Part shown: in pieces, positions 48,201 to 60,422 of the stretch
How positions within the stretch are numbered: position 1 is the first letter of the stretch
Layout of the letters: each line of letters opens with the position of its first letter
From: Bacteroidales bacterium
Lineage (GTDB): Bacteria; Bacteroidota; Bacteroidia; Bacteroidales; UBA932
NCBI GenBank assembly: GCA_022648685.1
Contig: JALCMW010000007.1
Coordinates: 36,986-100,985, forward strand
Direction: 5' to 3'
Length of the DNA: 64,000 nt
Notes under the pieces: model-generated
Databases searched by the model: none
What the model was told of the DNA's origin: nothing
Seen by the model: the letters and a program-made list of their open reading frames with translations, nothing else
Program-made: the position numbers and the translations under genes

Positions 48201-49343
48201 TTGCTTTTCATATACGAAAAGTCCGTCTTTCAGAGTCGACATCCATATATTATCCCGGCTATCATGTGCGATAGCCACTACGGACTTGCCCTTCATCAAA
48301 ACAGTAAGATAATTATTACTGTTGAACTGGTCTTTATATTTATAGCTCACATAGTAACCTTGATCGAATGAACCGAACCAGACATTCTGCTGTGAATCCT
48401 TGAAGATGCATGAGACTTTGAAAGTAGGAGCAGTAAACGGAAATCCCTCTTCGAACTGGCTGTAAACCTTATGGGCTTTGCGGTCATACATATATATACC
48501 GTTATGAGATGTCGTGAAGAGAATCTTGTCTTTGTCATATTCGAAAATGGAAAAGATATCAGCCCTGGAAAGGACAGGATGGGTGGAAATCTCTTTCGGG
48601 ACAGGAATGAATGAAAATGTTTTGGTATTATATATGGACAGCCGTCCGACTCCTGACATCCATAGTTCACCGTTCCCCATCATACATCCGTGATATGAGT
48701 GTATCTGTGATCCGATAGAATCAACCATATTATAATCTCTGGTATCATGGCATGTTATGCTGTTTAGTCCTACAACCCACATTCTGTCTTGAGAATCAAG
48801 GTAAGAAGTTATGAAACTCGATTTTGAGGGATTGAAACCGACTAAAGCATGCCCGATTCGATTAACGGAAGGATCATATCTGTAAATGGCATTGACAGAT
48901 TGATAGAACAGCTTGCCGTCGCTGGTTTCAAGGATATTTGTAAGGTACAACGGTCCGTCCGCGCTGGATATCCTTTCAAATCCGCCCCTATCGTTGTATA
49001 GACATAGACCTTTTACAGTCGATACCCATAAACGGCCGGACCTGTCTTTGTGAAGGGCAAGAATCTGATTGTCGCTGAGACCCAGAGAATCGTTTGTACA
49101 GAAATATTGATGATAACTATGTATATCATATTTATTAAGGCCCCTGAAGGTCCCTATCCAGATATGGCCGAACGAATCTTCTTCTATAGCATTAACCTTC
49201 CGGTTTGAAAGACTGCTCGCAATCACCGATGACTGTTCTTGTCCATTTTCATCGGACTTTCCAAACCGGGCTGTATTGTCCTGATTTCCCCGTCCGCAGG
49301 ATATCAATATCAGGAACAGGAATAGAGGTATAGGATTTCTCAT
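45279..49343 (-). CDS. Hybrid two-component system regulator (HTCS)
   Basis: Propeller repeats EEDSFGHIWIGTFRGLNKYD, FFSNVAHEFRTPLTVISGPVEQL, GTGIGLYYARSL, IMVVDDDPEVSGYL, AraC domain ending ISEIADMTGFSTLSHFSTSFKKQFGVPPSDYK. Confidence 0.96.
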   Translation of the reverse strand: MRNPIPLFLFLILISCGRGNQDNTARFGKSDENGQEQSSVIASSLSNRKVNAIEEDSFGHIWIGTFRGLNKYDIHSYHQYFCTNDSLGLSDNQILALHKDRSGRLWVSTVKGLCLYNDRGGFERISSADGPLYLTNILETSDGKLFYQSVNAIYRYDPSVNRIGHALVGFNPSKSSFITSYLDSQDRMWVVGLNSITCHDTRDYNMVDSIGSQIHSYHGCMMGNGELWMSGVGRLSIYNTKTFSFIPVPKEISTHPVLSRADIFSIFEYDKDKILFTTSHNGIYMYDRKAHKVYSQFEEGFPFTAPTFKVSCIFKDSQQNVWFGSFDQGYYVSYKYKDQFNSNNYLTVLMKGKSVVAIAHDSRDNIWMSTLKDGLFVYEKQNRKVVSVDFIKLFPDFPPGEMSANPFFIDKEDNLWLGFMQQNVLFKCRYVKGKLSLLRRFFVPVPMSICQDENGTIWIGTTSNNIYYINPGDKSPSALQIHDPGFTFTPALLPLGDGRMMVSSLFHNLKSVDVNTKKFKDIEISYSDKKACLHRSVMIPTAIVRNGNDIYLGTVGNGLLCYSLDTRRLKPISGTPCLDISSLEIDHNGKLWVGTMDGLGKYDIVKETCTNYFEADGIGGNQFYDRSSDILGDGTLVFGGTHGITIFSPRESYGKRKVPFVFENLKVHNKIVEPGKGGCIDRELAYNPNIVLTQKQNGFSISFAALDYCENERTHYFYKMEGFDRYWIDADCNNEAYYANLPAGKYRFRVRITNNNKSIEESEHYLDIRVKPYPWLTWWARSCYFLLAASIFFFLYNMRKKIIAERHEKKKAEMEKAQEEKVNKMNMSFFSNVAHEFRTPLTVISGPVEQLSRSCSISESDKNLLSIVQRSVARMLRLVNQMMDFNRLENDTLKLKVRQMDVISKLKEIIGIFKYSAGIRGLELSGFGLEDTFTLWLDDDKLDKIICNLLSNAQKFTPSGGKISLSFDVISRGQAEKMFSLTETDVSSQYVKIVVADTGKGIPSDQLEMVFDRYYQLNNQTKGAYNYGTGIGLYYARSLARLHHGFLKAGNRPVGGAEFTLILPVDGVAYSDDEKRPLADDEKSFAPVESVPELVKTVDHDHSEEVLPSIMVVDDDPEVSGYLDTLLSSKYKVTCCFDAEGAMRKMHDDIPDIVLSDVIMPGKSGFELCKEIKSDLQLSHIPVILITAKVTVHDQVEGLGMGADAYVTKPFDPAYLLALIKSQLKNRERIKALLNKSTQTDDMEDDTLTPQDRAFMTKLYHLMDEKLSDSELDILKMTEFLGISRTKFYYKVKGLTGENPSIFFKHFKLNRAASLLKEGVYNISEIADMTGFSTLSHFSTSFKKQFGVPPSDYK

Positions 49344-49540
49344 GTTATTAATTAGTGGCTTCTCAAATTTACTATATTTTCGTAATAATTATTTAACAAT
49401 CTGTTATGCATGATAAGCTTTTTGAACAAATCAGATAAAAAATGAACCGATCGGAAAACGATTTTATTCGGGATATGTTTTTTTGAACAAAACTGAAAAT
49501 TATTTGAATTATCAGGAAAAGGATTCCGATTATTATAAAT

Positions 49541-49548
49541 TAGTTTTG
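49541..49548 (+). promoter_or_regulatory. Candidate -7 box (TAnnTTTG) for susC
   Basis: TAGTTTTG about 70 nt upstream of the ATG at 49618, in an A/T-rich region. Confidence 0.4.
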
Positions 49549-49617
49549 TATTCGAATGAATGACCGATACCTGATATTTCGAAATTTCACTAACTACTAA
49601 TAAATAACATTAAAACC

Positions 49618-52600
49618 ATGAGACCTTCTATACTGAAAAGGTTCGTAATCCTTTCAATGGCTTTCTTGCTATCTTTTCCCTCTCTGTTTGCACAGGAAAA
49701 GATAACTGTAAAAGGCAGAGTCACCGATGACAAGAATCAACCGATGACAGGAGTCGGAGTTATTGAGAAAGGAACACGGAACGGAGTCGAAACCGATATA
49801 AATGGAAAATATTCCATATCGGTAAACAAAGGCTCTATAATAACATTCTATTTCATAGGGTTCCTTCCTGAAGAAAGGCACGCAGCCGCCGGACAGATAA
49901 ACATCAGATTGATGCCTGACAACCTGCAGCTTGAAGAGACTGTGGTAGTAGGATACGGAATACAGAAAAAAAGCGATCTGACCGGTTCCATATCACAGGT
50001 CAAGACAGGAGATATAGAAAACCGTACGATCACGAGTCCTTCACAGGCGTTGCAGGGAAAAACCGCAGGTGTCGAAGTATTCAGCGCTTCGGCAAAACCG
50101 GGATCGTCCCCGACGGTACGGATCCGCGGGATAAGTTCAAACGGTTCATGCAGCCCGCTATATGTCGTGGACGGACGATTGGCAAGCGATATCAGCGGCA
50201 TCGACCCTAATGACATAGCATCAATGGAAGTACTCAAAGACGGAGCATCAGCAGCAATATACGGAGCAAGAGCAGGGAACGGTGTAGTCCTCATCACAAC
50301 TAAAAAAGGAAAAGGTACCGGGAAAATAACTTACGATTACCAATATACCGCACAAAGTCTCAATAAGATACCTCATGTCATGAATTCCGAACAATATATA
50401 CAATATTATATAGAAGATGGACGTTTCAATCTGGAAAAGTTTTACAATAACTGGGATTTCAAGACCAATACCAATTGGGCCGATGTCGCATTCGAAACTT
50501 CCGTAATGCAACATCACAATATTACTCTCCAGGCAGGAACCGACAAAGGCTCCCTTTATATATCAATGTCTTATCTCGACAATAACGGAATGTTCGTCGG
50601 AGACGCGGATACCTACAAAAGGATCACAGGAATGATTAACGCCAGCTGGAAGATCAAGCCGTGGATGGAAATCGTCACTAATAACCAATTGGAGAAATAC
50701 AAGGTGCGTTCGTTAACCGACGGTTACGATTACGGAAGCGCTTTGTCATCCGTTCTGCAATTGGATCCTCTGACAAGACCAACCTATTCTTATGATGAAC
50801 TGCCCCAACATATGCTGGATATTATCAATGATTCTTCAAAATCTCCGATGCTCCAAGACAAGAACGGAAAGTATTATGGGATATCGGCTTTCAATTCCGG
50901 TGAAAATGTCAATCCGCTCATTGTAAAAGACAGATCATACTCCAAAACCACAGGGTTCAATCTTAACGGCAGTACTTCCCTTCACTTCAAACCGATAAGG
51001 GACATTACCGCCACATCACGCATAAGTTATCTCTTCAGCAACTCAGATACTTATGGTTATGGCATTAATTATTACACCAATACCAATGCTTACCAAAACT
51101 ATATATCACTGAACGGCAGTGAGAATTCCACCTGTTATTACCAATGGGAAAATTTTATAAATTACAATCACACCTTCGGTAAACATTCAATTTCCGCAAT
51201 GGTCGGTTCCTCTTACAGTGAGAACCGTACTTTCGGGCTTTCCGGCACATATGCAGGCAGCGATGATGATCTTGGAGTCATTCAAAACTACCCTTCGTTT
51301 TATTATTTCGCCTATGCAACATCGACAGCCACAAAAACGCTGTCGGGAGCGGAACCGATATACACCAGAAACCTGTCATATTTCGGACGTATAAACTGGA
51401 GTTATTTGGGCAAATATATGTTACAGACATCACTTAGAGCCGATGCAGCCGACAGTTCGATCCTTCCTATCGACCAGCGTTGGGGATATTTTCCAGCAGT
51501 ATCCGCAGGATGGACGATATCGGAAGAACCGTTCATGGCGAATATACGGAACTGGATGCCATATCTGAAATTGCGCGCAAGCTGGGGACAGAATGGCTCC
51601 ACAGCCTCTCTAGGCAGTTATCTTTATGCGAACGTTATCGCTTCAGACGGCTCATATCCAGTAGACGGCTCAAATTATATCGTAGGATATTCTCCTACTT
51701 CCACCGGTAACGATGACTTGAGATGGGAAACATCAGAACAATTCAATGTAGGTGCCGATGCAAGATTCTTCAAAGACAAATTGGCAATTTCGGCGGATTG
51801 GTACGTAAAAAAGACCAAGAATTTGATAGTGACCGGAATTAAACCTTCCACAGTCGTAGGTGTAACAGCTTCTCCGGTAAATGCTGGAGACGTAGAGAAC
51901 AAAGGGTTTGAATTCGAAGTCAAGTGGCAGGACAGGGCAAGGTCTTTCAATTACGGCGTCAATGCCAATATTGCTACACTGAAAAATAAAGTTACTTACC
52001 TGCATGAATCTCTGGATGCAATAGATGGGACAAAATATCGTAATTACGGAATAATAACAAGATTCGAAAAGGGATACCCCGCATGGTATTTCTACGGATA
52101 CAAATATACAGGGACTGACCCGGCAACGGGCAACGCCACTTTTGAAGACAGGAACGAAAGCGGCACTATTACGGACGCTGATAAGACGAATCTGGGGTCC
52201 GGCATCCCGGATTTCACCTACGGAATCACTCTTACAGCCGGTTGGAAAGGATTTGATGCTGTCGTATTCGGCACCGGATCCCAGGGAAACAAAATTTTCA
52301 GTTGCCTTTCGGTAGTCGATTATGCATCCAACAGGCTTACCGCATTCACGAAAGACCGCTGGACAACCAGCAATACAAAAGGTTCTATGCCTGCTGCAAA
52401 TGCATCGAATTGGACCAACTTTATAACTTCTTCAGGTTGTGTTTTCAATGGATCATATTTCAAGATCAAACAAATACAACTTGGTTATACACTTCCTAAA
52501 AATCTGACAGGAAAAGTCAAAATAGAGAGGGTCCGCGTTTACGGATCACTTGACGATTTCTTCACTTTCACTTCTTACCCTGGATTCGATCCGGAAGTGA

Positions 52601-52686
52601 CCGGAGTTGGAAATTCCCTGGGAGTCGACAAAGGCAGTTATCCTACCTCGAAGAAAGTCGTATTCGGTGTCAGCCTTACTTTTTAA
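49618..52686 (+). CDS. SusC/RagA family TonB-linked outer membrane protein
   Basis: LEETVVVGYGIQKKSDLTGSISQVKTGDIENRT; CSPLYVVDGRLASDISGIDPNDIASMEVLKDGASAAIYGARAGNGVVLITTKKG. Confidence 0.97.
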   Translation: MRPSILKRFVILSMAFLLSFPSLFAQEKITVKGRVTDDKNQPMTGVGVIEKGTRNGVETDINGKYSISVNKGSIITFYFIGFLPEERHAAAGQINIRLMPDNLQLEETVVVGYGIQKKSDLTGSISQVKTGDIENRTITSPSQALQGKTAGVEVFSASAKPGSSPTVRIRGISSNGSCSPLYVVDGRLASDISGIDPNDIASMEVLKDGASAAIYGARAGNGVVLITTKKGKGTGKITYDYQYTAQSLNKIPHVMNSEQYIQYYIEDGRFNLEKFYNNWDFKTNTNWADVAFETSVMQHHNITLQAGTDKGSLYISMSYLDNNGMFVGDADTYKRITGMINASWKIKPWMEIVTNNQLEKYKVRSLTDGYDYGSALSSVLQLDPLTRPTYSYDELPQHMLDIINDSSKSPMLQDKNGKYYGISAFNSGENVNPLIVKDRSYSKTTGFNLNGSTSLHFKPIRDITATSRISYLFSNSDTYGYGINYYTNTNAYQNYISLNGSENSTCYYQWENFINYNHTFGKHSISAMVGSSYSENRTFGLSGTYAGSDDDLGVIQNYPSFYYFAYATSTATKTLSGAEPIYTRNLSYFGRINWSYLGKYMLQTSLRADAADSSILPIDQRWGYFPAVSAGWTISEEPFMANIRNWMPYLKLRASWGQNGSTASLGSYLYANVIASDGSYPVDGSNYIVGYSPTSTGNDDLRWETSEQFNVGADARFFKDKLAISADWYVKKTKNLIVTGIKPSTVVGVTASPVNAGDVENKGFEFEVKWQDRARSFNYGVNANIATLKNKVTYLHESLDAIDGTKYRNYGIITRFEKGYPAWYFYGYKYTGTDPATGNATFEDRNESGTITDADKTNLGSGIPDFTYGITLTAGWKGFDAVVFGTGSQGNKIFSCLSVVDYASNRLTAFTKDRWTTSNTKGSMPAANASNWTNFITSSGCVFNGSYFKIKQIQLGYTLPKNLTGKVKIERVRVYGSLDDFFTFTSYPGFDPEVTGVGNSLGVDKGSYPTSKKVVFGVSLTF

Positions 52687-52711
52687 CTCAATATTATTAG
52701 GAGACAAAAAG

Positions 52712-54268
52712 ATGAAAAAGAATATTATAATTCTCGTTATGATATCGGCTGCCTTCACCCTTGTGAATACAGCCTGCAATGATATGCTGAACATTTCGGA
52801 ACATGGGGTGCTCAACTATGAAACATTTTACAAAACTGACGATCAGATAGCTTCCGCCGAAGCATCCCTTTATATTCAGGTCAAAGGGAATGAGTTTAAT
52901 TATTTCCTGACAAAGAACATGCTTTCCGACGATTTCTGGGCCGGAGGAAGCCAAAGAGGTGACAATATAGATCTGGAAGCTATAAATGAATACCGTTTCG
53001 ATGCTGAAGAAGACTATATAGAGGGGCTTTTCACGTCTTATTATACCCAGATATACAAAGCCAACGTCATTCTTCACCATGTAGATGAAAACGGAGATTC
53101 CAAGGCACAGGAGGCAAGGGCCGAGGCCAAAGTATTCCGGGCATGGAGCTATTTCGAACTCATATCGATGTGGGGGAATCCGCCTGTCGTTGACCATGAA
53201 TTGTTACCTTCGGAATATTCCAGACCGAACGGCTCGACAGAGGAGTTGTGGGCATTGGTAGAAAAAGACTTGACAGAAGCCATCTCATCGGGAGCTCTTC
53301 AGGAGAAATCAGGTTTAGATGACAATACTACATGGCATATAACGAAGCAATTTGCAGAAGCACTTCTTGGAAAAGCTTATCTTTGGCAGAAGAAATATTC
53401 AGAAGCAGCAAGCATGTTTACCAACATAGTCAAAAGCAAACTTTACAAGTTGTACCAGGGCGATTACGGGGATATGCATCTGGCTTCAAACAAGCATTAT
53501 TGCGAAAGCATGTTCGAAAGCAACCGCATTTACGATTCGAACAATGCCTTTGATAATTTCACCCTTTATTATCTGATGATAAACTGGAGAATGGATCATA
53601 TGTCCTATCCTTCCGATACTCCGATAATGAATACCGGCTGGGGCTTCTGCACTCCTCAAAAAGGATTATATGAAGATTTCGTAAAAGATGAAGGGACTGA
53701 CGGATACCGCCTCAACCAGACAATGCTCACATACTCGCAGTTGAAAAGCAAAATGAATATTTCCATAAACGCCGGGAGTGAAATCTGCGGTGAAGGATAT
53801 TTCATGTGGAAATGGCGGACCCTGTCAAGTGAAAGGGGATACAGCAGCGACTACGTCTACAATGCAAATATACTTTGGATGCGTTATGCAGAAGTTCTAT
53901 TGTGCGGAGCGGAAGCAAGTCTTCAGGCTGGAGACGAAACTACAGCACTTGATTATATAAACCAGATACGGATGAGAGCTAAGCTTGCTACGCTTCAAAC
54001 AGTGACATTGGATGACATCAAACTGGAAAAGCGCCTTGAGCTATGTGGTGAAGGCACCCGTTTCCAGGATCTGGTTCGCTGGGGTGATGCAGCATCAGCT
54101 CTCTCCGGCCAGGGAGAAACAGCTCCGTTCCTGGAATCCAACGGTGAAGTAATGTACAGAAAATACAACTCGTCTTACGGATTCAAGACAGGCAAAAATG
54201 AACTCCTGCCATATCCTGCAACGGAAATGAGACTTAATTCAAACATAACTCAAAATCCGGGCTATTAG
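52712..54268 (+). CDS. RagB/SusD family protein
   Basis: MKKNIIILVMISAAFTLVNTACNDML lipobox; EARAEAKVFRAWSYFELISMWGNPP, WMRYAEVLLCGAEASLQAG, LEKRLELCGEGTRFQDLVRWGDA; aggaga RBS. Start at 52712. Confidence 0.95.
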   Translation: MKKNIIILVMISAAFTLVNTACNDMLNISEHGVLNYETFYKTDDQIASAEASLYIQVKGNEFNYFLTKNMLSDDFWAGGSQRGDNIDLEAINEYRFDAEEDYIEGLFTSYYTQIYKANVILHHVDENGDSKAQEARAEAKVFRAWSYFELISMWGNPPVVDHELLPSEYSRPNGSTEELWALVEKDLTEAISSGALQEKSGLDDNTTWHITKQFAEALLGKAYLWQKKYSEAASMFTNIVKSKLYKLYQGDYGDMHLASNKHYCESMFESNRIYDSNNAFDNFTLYYLMINWRMDHMSYPSDTPIMNTGWGFCTPQKGLYEDFVKDEGTDGYRLNQTMLTYSQLKSKMNISINAGSEICGEGYFMWKWRTLSSERGYSSDYVYNANILWMRYAEVLLCGAEASLQAGDETTALDYINQIRMRAKLATLQTVTLDDIKLEKRLELCGEGTRFQDLVRWGDAASALSGQGETAPFLESNGEVMYRKYNSSYGFKTGKNELLPYPATEMRLNSNITQNPGY

Positions 54269-54308
54269 AAGGATACGACAAGAATTAAAATATTAAACAG
54301 ATTCAATT

Positions 54309-56457
<2,149 letters not shown>

Positions 56458-56476
56458 CTTTAATCACCTTCGATCA

Positions 56477-56513
56477 AGAAAGAGCGCTTCAGACGAGGTG
56501 CTCTTTCTTTTTT
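56477..56513 (+). terminator. Rho-independent terminator after the esterase PUL
   Basis: aagaaagagcgcttcagacgaggtgctctttcttttttgc stem-loop with T tract. Confidence 0.8.
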
Positions 56514-56737
56514 GCGGTTCTCAGTGATCTTAGGTGATTTCGTGAAAGGACGAACCGGAGAAGTTGAATTTGCATTTGCCATGCAGATTTCTTATATTTG
56601 TTTTTAAGTCATTGATTTCCTTCATCTTTTTCATTTGCAGGAAAGTGTAAGATCCATTTCATTTACGGCATCCATGTTATTACAGTGATAGCATTATCTC
56701 CGTTCGTGATCTATGTATAACATTTAAACCGTCATTA

Positions 56738-58744
56738 ATGATTCTTAAAAAGATCAAAACCACATTCTCCAAAAAAGTAATGCTGCCGAGCATTATAATA
56801 CTGCTGACACTATCAATTCTCTGCGGATTGTTTCCTCAAAAAGCGAATTTATTTTTAAATTCCATTCAAAATTGGTTCTATGAAAATTTAAGCTGGGCGT
56901 ACGTATTGGTCGTAACGGTAATATTCATATTTCTGATAGTCCTCGCTTTCAGCCGTGTCGGAAACATCCGGCTCGGTGAAGATACGTCAAAGCCACAATA
57001 CAGTTTCTTTTCCTGGATTTCAATGCTTTTCGCTGCAGGAATGGGAATAGGACTTATGTATTTCGGTGTGGCAGAACCTATTTCACACTATATACATCCG
57101 GTAGCAGCGAATACCATTTCCAGAGCAAAGGATGCACAATTGTACACGTTCCTGCATTGGGGTTTCCATGCATGGGCAATTTATGCACTAATCGGTCTAG
57201 TACTTGCCTATTTTTCATTTAGATACAAATTGCCGCTAGCAATCAGAAGCGGCCTTTTTCCGATTTTCAAAGATAAAATCAACGGCACCGCGGGAGATAT
57301 TGTAGATATATTCGCACTTTGCTGTACTTTCTTCGGAATAGCGACTTCCCTCGGTTTCGGCGTCATCCAGCTCAATACAGGCCTGACATATCTGGGAATT
57401 CTTCCAGACTCAAGTATAACCTGGCAGACGGTAATAGTAATAATCGTAATCGGGCTTGCCGTACTTTCAAGCATTTCGGGAGTGAATAAAGGAGTAAAGA
57501 GACTCAGCGAAGCAAATATGTGGATGGCAATAATCCTGATGCTCTTCGTATTAGTCCTGGGACCTACCCGACATCTTCTGGGGGCCCTTATTGAAGGAAT
57601 AGGCAACTATTTTACCAATATAGTGGGACTTACCATGGATACTTATGCATTCGAACCTGAAGGCAAACCGATGTTAACGAACTGGACTGTTATGTATTGG
57701 GCTTGGTGGATATCATGGAGTCCGTTTGTAGGACTGTTTATCGCCAGAATTTCAAAAGGCAGGACAATACGGGAATATATACTTGCAGTAATAATAGTCC
57801 CCTCCCTTTTCATTTTCATGTGGATGACAGTCTTCGGCAATGGAGCAATATGGATTGATAAGAATGTTGCCGGCGGTGCTTTATCGGCGATAGGAGACAA
57901 ACCGGATATCTTGCTATTCAAATTTTTGGAATATTTTCCATTGAAATCCGTTCTTATAGTACTTTCGCTGTTGGTTATTGCGATATTTTTCGTGACTTCC
58001 GCAGATTCAGGAATAATTGTAATGAACAGCATTGCATCAGGAGACAAACCGGGCAGTCCGAAATGGCAGAAGATATTCTGGGGTGCCATGTTATGCGTCA
58101 TTTCTTTATCCCTGCTCAGGATAGGAGGATTGAAAGCACTTCAGACAATGACTCTTGTCTTTGCCCTTCCGTTTGCCATTACTATGCTGGTACTTTGTTA
58201 CTGCCTGATGAAGGCTTTGAGACTTGACATCAAATTTCACAATGCCAGGCTGCCTTATGGAAGTGCCTCATGGAATGCACGCGGCTGGAAGGGACTTCTG
58301 GATAAGATTACCTCATTCTCAGGGAAAAAAGATATTATATATTACATGAACAATGTAGTAACTCCGGCATTCAATGAATTGTCTTCGGCATTCGAGGAAA
58401 AAGGAATAACATCAAGAATAGAAAGCGGGAAGAAAGACAATATCCCATATATGGAACTGATAATACCACACGACAAAATCCGTAATTTCAAATATGGCGT
58501 GACTTCTCTTTCACAGAATATATCTGAATATATACAAAGTGAAGAAAATACTCCCGATGCGGAACATGAAAAATCTTATATACCGGTATCTTATTTCAAC
58601 GACGGGCGCCGCGGGAATGATCTTGAATATCTGGATAAGGATGACCTGATAGCCGATATCCTGAAAGAGTATGAAAGGTTTATCAATATCGTATCCGACG
58701 AAAGCAGCCGACTGCTCGTATTGGACAAGAAAACATTGTTTTAG
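56738..58744 (+). CDS. BCCT family betaine/carnitine/choline transporter
   Basis: FFSWISMLFAAGMGIGLMYFGVAEPISHY, LHWGFHAWAIYALIGLVLAYFSFR, WTVMYWAWWISWSPFVGLFIARISKGRTIREY, VTSADSGIIVM. Confidence 0.96.
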   Translation: MILKKIKTTFSKKVMLPSIIILLTLSILCGLFPQKANLFLNSIQNWFYENLSWAYVLVVTVIFIFLIVLAFSRVGNIRLGEDTSKPQYSFFSWISMLFAAGMGIGLMYFGVAEPISHYIHPVAANTISRAKDAQLYTFLHWGFHAWAIYALIGLVLAYFSFRYKLPLAIRSGLFPIFKDKINGTAGDIVDIFALCCTFFGIATSLGFGVIQLNTGLTYLGILPDSSITWQTVIVIIVIGLAVLSSISGVNKGVKRLSEANMWMAIILMLFVLVLGPTRHLLGALIEGIGNYFTNIVGLTMDTYAFEPEGKPMLTNWTVMYWAWWISWSPFVGLFIARISKGRTIREYILAVIIVPSLFIFMWMTVFGNGAIWIDKNVAGGALSAIGDKPDILLFKFLEYFPLKSVLIVLSLLVIAIFFVTSADSGIIVMNSIASGDKPGSPKWQKIFWGAMLCVISLSLLRIGGLKALQTMTLVFALPFAITMLVLCYCLMKALRLDIKFHNARLPYGSASWNARGWKGLLDKITSFSGKKDIIYYMNNVVTPAFNELSSAFEEKGITSRIESGKKDNIPYMELIIPHDKIRNFKYGVTSLSQNISEYIQSEENTPDAEHEKSYIPVSYFNDGRRGNDLEYLDKDDLIADILKEYERFINIVSDESSRLLVLDKKTLF

Positions 58745-58770
58745 CCGATTTCCGTTACAAAAATCGGCTA
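58742..58770. terminator. Hairpin immediately after the BCCT gene
   Basis: tagccgattt-ccgttacaa-aaatcggcta stem overlapping the stop codon; no long T tract. Confidence 0.45.
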
Positions 58771-58899
58771 TATATTGCAATCAATCACTCCAGTCTCATT
58801 CATACTTATATAGTTCCTCGGGAATAGTAAGTTTATATTTTGGCAAAGGCTCAGATCAAGCCAAACAAAATCAGGAAATGGCACCAAGCTTATATAAAT

Positions 58900-59331
58900 T
58901 TACAAGCCCCTTTCAGCCTTGATTATCTCATATGCATTCTGTATCTCGATAAATTTAGTCTCAGCATCATGCTGCACTTGGGGACTCTGAGTCGCATACT
59001 TGTCAGGATGATACTTCACAACGAGATTTCTATAGGCTTTCTTTATCTGTTCATTCGTTGCAGTCATATCAATGCCCAATATCTTATACGAATAAGTCGA
59101 CTTGGATTGCTGTACAGGAGGTGCATTGAAATCATGAAAATCATAGCCCCGGTAAGTGTAATGCCGCCCGTCATCATATGAATCTCCAGATCTATGAGCA
59201 GATCGATTTCTATTGCCAAAAAACAATCTGTACAAGATATTTTCAATCATGCTGCCAATGAAAAAGCCAATAACTCCTCCCAACAAGCCATAAAAGGACA
59301 GGCCATATAGTGCAACGAGCCAACGTATCAT
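58900..59331 (-). CDS. Membrane-anchored J-domain protein
   Basis: YKILGIDMTATNEQIKKAYRNLVVKYHPDKYATQ with HPD motif at the C-terminus; N-terminal glycine-rich TM segment. Confidence 0.88.
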   Translation of the reverse strand: MIRWLVALYGLSFYGLLGGVIGFFIGSMIENILYRLFFGNRNRSAHRSGDSYDDGRHYTYRGYDFHDFNAPPVQQSKSTYSYKILGIDMTATNEQIKKAYRNLVVKYHPDKYATQSPQVQHDAETKFIEIQNAYEIIKAERGL

Positions 59332-59343
59332 ATTTCCGTCAGA

Positions 59344-59859
59344 TTACTTTTTATAACTATACCATAACAAATAGCATACAATGCCCATCAAGCACCATAA
59401 AATAGCCTTTGGGAAGAATAGTGCAATTATCAGAGTAAGCATGATCATCTGCATAATGATGTAAGCCAGTTTTTTTTGCTGCGGCATGATGCTCCAGCCA
59501 TATTTGAGTCCGCTCCATGTAGACTTTATGCCATCTATAAATCTGGATTTGCCTTTACCGGATGACCCGGTCCATGTCCTTTCCGCCTTTGCTTTCGGGA
59601 TATCGACATTGATGTCTTTTGACAGTGTATAACCTTTGCCGTCTTTTAGACCTTTCACATACACTTTCGTCACATCATCATGTGAACTGCCTATGATGAT
59701 GGTCTGTGAGCCAGACTGAGACACGTCTATTGCAGTCTTGGAATACCCATTGTCTATAATCATCTGAGTATTAGCCGAACCGGGGCAATCCCATTCAAGC
59801 ATAACCGATTCTCCGACCTTAGCGGATTTCTTGTTTGATTTTAACCTCATGATCTTCAA
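59344..59859 (-). CDS. Hypothetical protein: Ig-like N-terminal domain plus two TM helices
   Basis: SAKVGESVMLEWDCPGSANTQMIIDNGY..SGSQTIIIG beta-rich start; AYIIMQMIMLTLIIALFF..ILWCLMGIVCYLLWYSYKK; 12-nt gap to J-domain gene. Confidence 0.65.
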   Translation of the reverse strand: MKIMRLKSNKKSAKVGESVMLEWDCPGSANTQMIIDNGYSKTAIDVSQSGSQTIIIGSSHDDVTKVYVKGLKDGKGYTLSKDINVDIPKAKAERTWTGSSGKGKSRFIDGIKSTWSGLKYGWSIMPQQKKLAYIIMQMIMLTLIIALFFPKAILWCLMGIVCYLLWYSYKK

Positions 59860-60017
59860 GTTATTGTCTGCCGGTGAGATATAATCAACTTATATGCCAA
59901 GCCACAATACTGGTATTTCTCTGACAGACTGAGACACAATGTCAGGCGATCAAAGAGCAGTGATATTAGAAGCACAATTCGCCCAAAAGTACAAATCGTC
60001 TTTACTTAACTGACATA

Positions 60018-60045
60018 TCAAGTCTTATCCTTATTTAAGTTGACC
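60018..60045 (+). repeat. Dispersed repeat family C, copy 2
   Basis: tcaagtcttatccttatttaagttgacc. Confidence 0.55.
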
Positions 60046-60137
60046 AAGGTTTATAGACATAACTGATATTAGTTGACTATAAATTCATTATTCCGGAATT
60101 CAGCTGACAGACCACATTACTGAAATTTGTTTACCGG

Positions 60138-60165
60138 TCAAGCCTTATCCCTGGGTTGAGTTGAC
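60138..60165 (+). repeat. Dispersed repeat family C, copy 3
   Basis: tcaagccttatccctgggttgagttgac. Confidence 0.55.
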
Positions 60166-60334
60166 AGGGCTGAAAATGGGAAAATGAATAGTGAAAAGAT
60201 GAAAGAAGTAAATGGAAACTGGTAAACGGAGAGTAGAGAGGAAAATGAGGGAAGAGGAAAATGGGAAAGTAAAAGCGTAAAAAGGTGGATGACCGAAGCG
60301 TGATCGGAGCATAAGCGGAGTGCGACAGGAGCGC

Positions 60335-60422
60335 GACTAAAATGCGACAGGAGAATGATCTTAGCATCCGTGTGTGGCCGCCCGTGACCTCGCGAATGGG
60401 TTGACCCGACTAACAGATGTGA
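60335..60422. repeat. Intergenic repeat family A, copy 2 (extended)
   Basis: aaaatgcgacaggagaatgatcttagcatccgtgtgtggccgcccgtgacctcgcgaatgggttgacccgactaacagatgtga. Confidence 0.65.
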
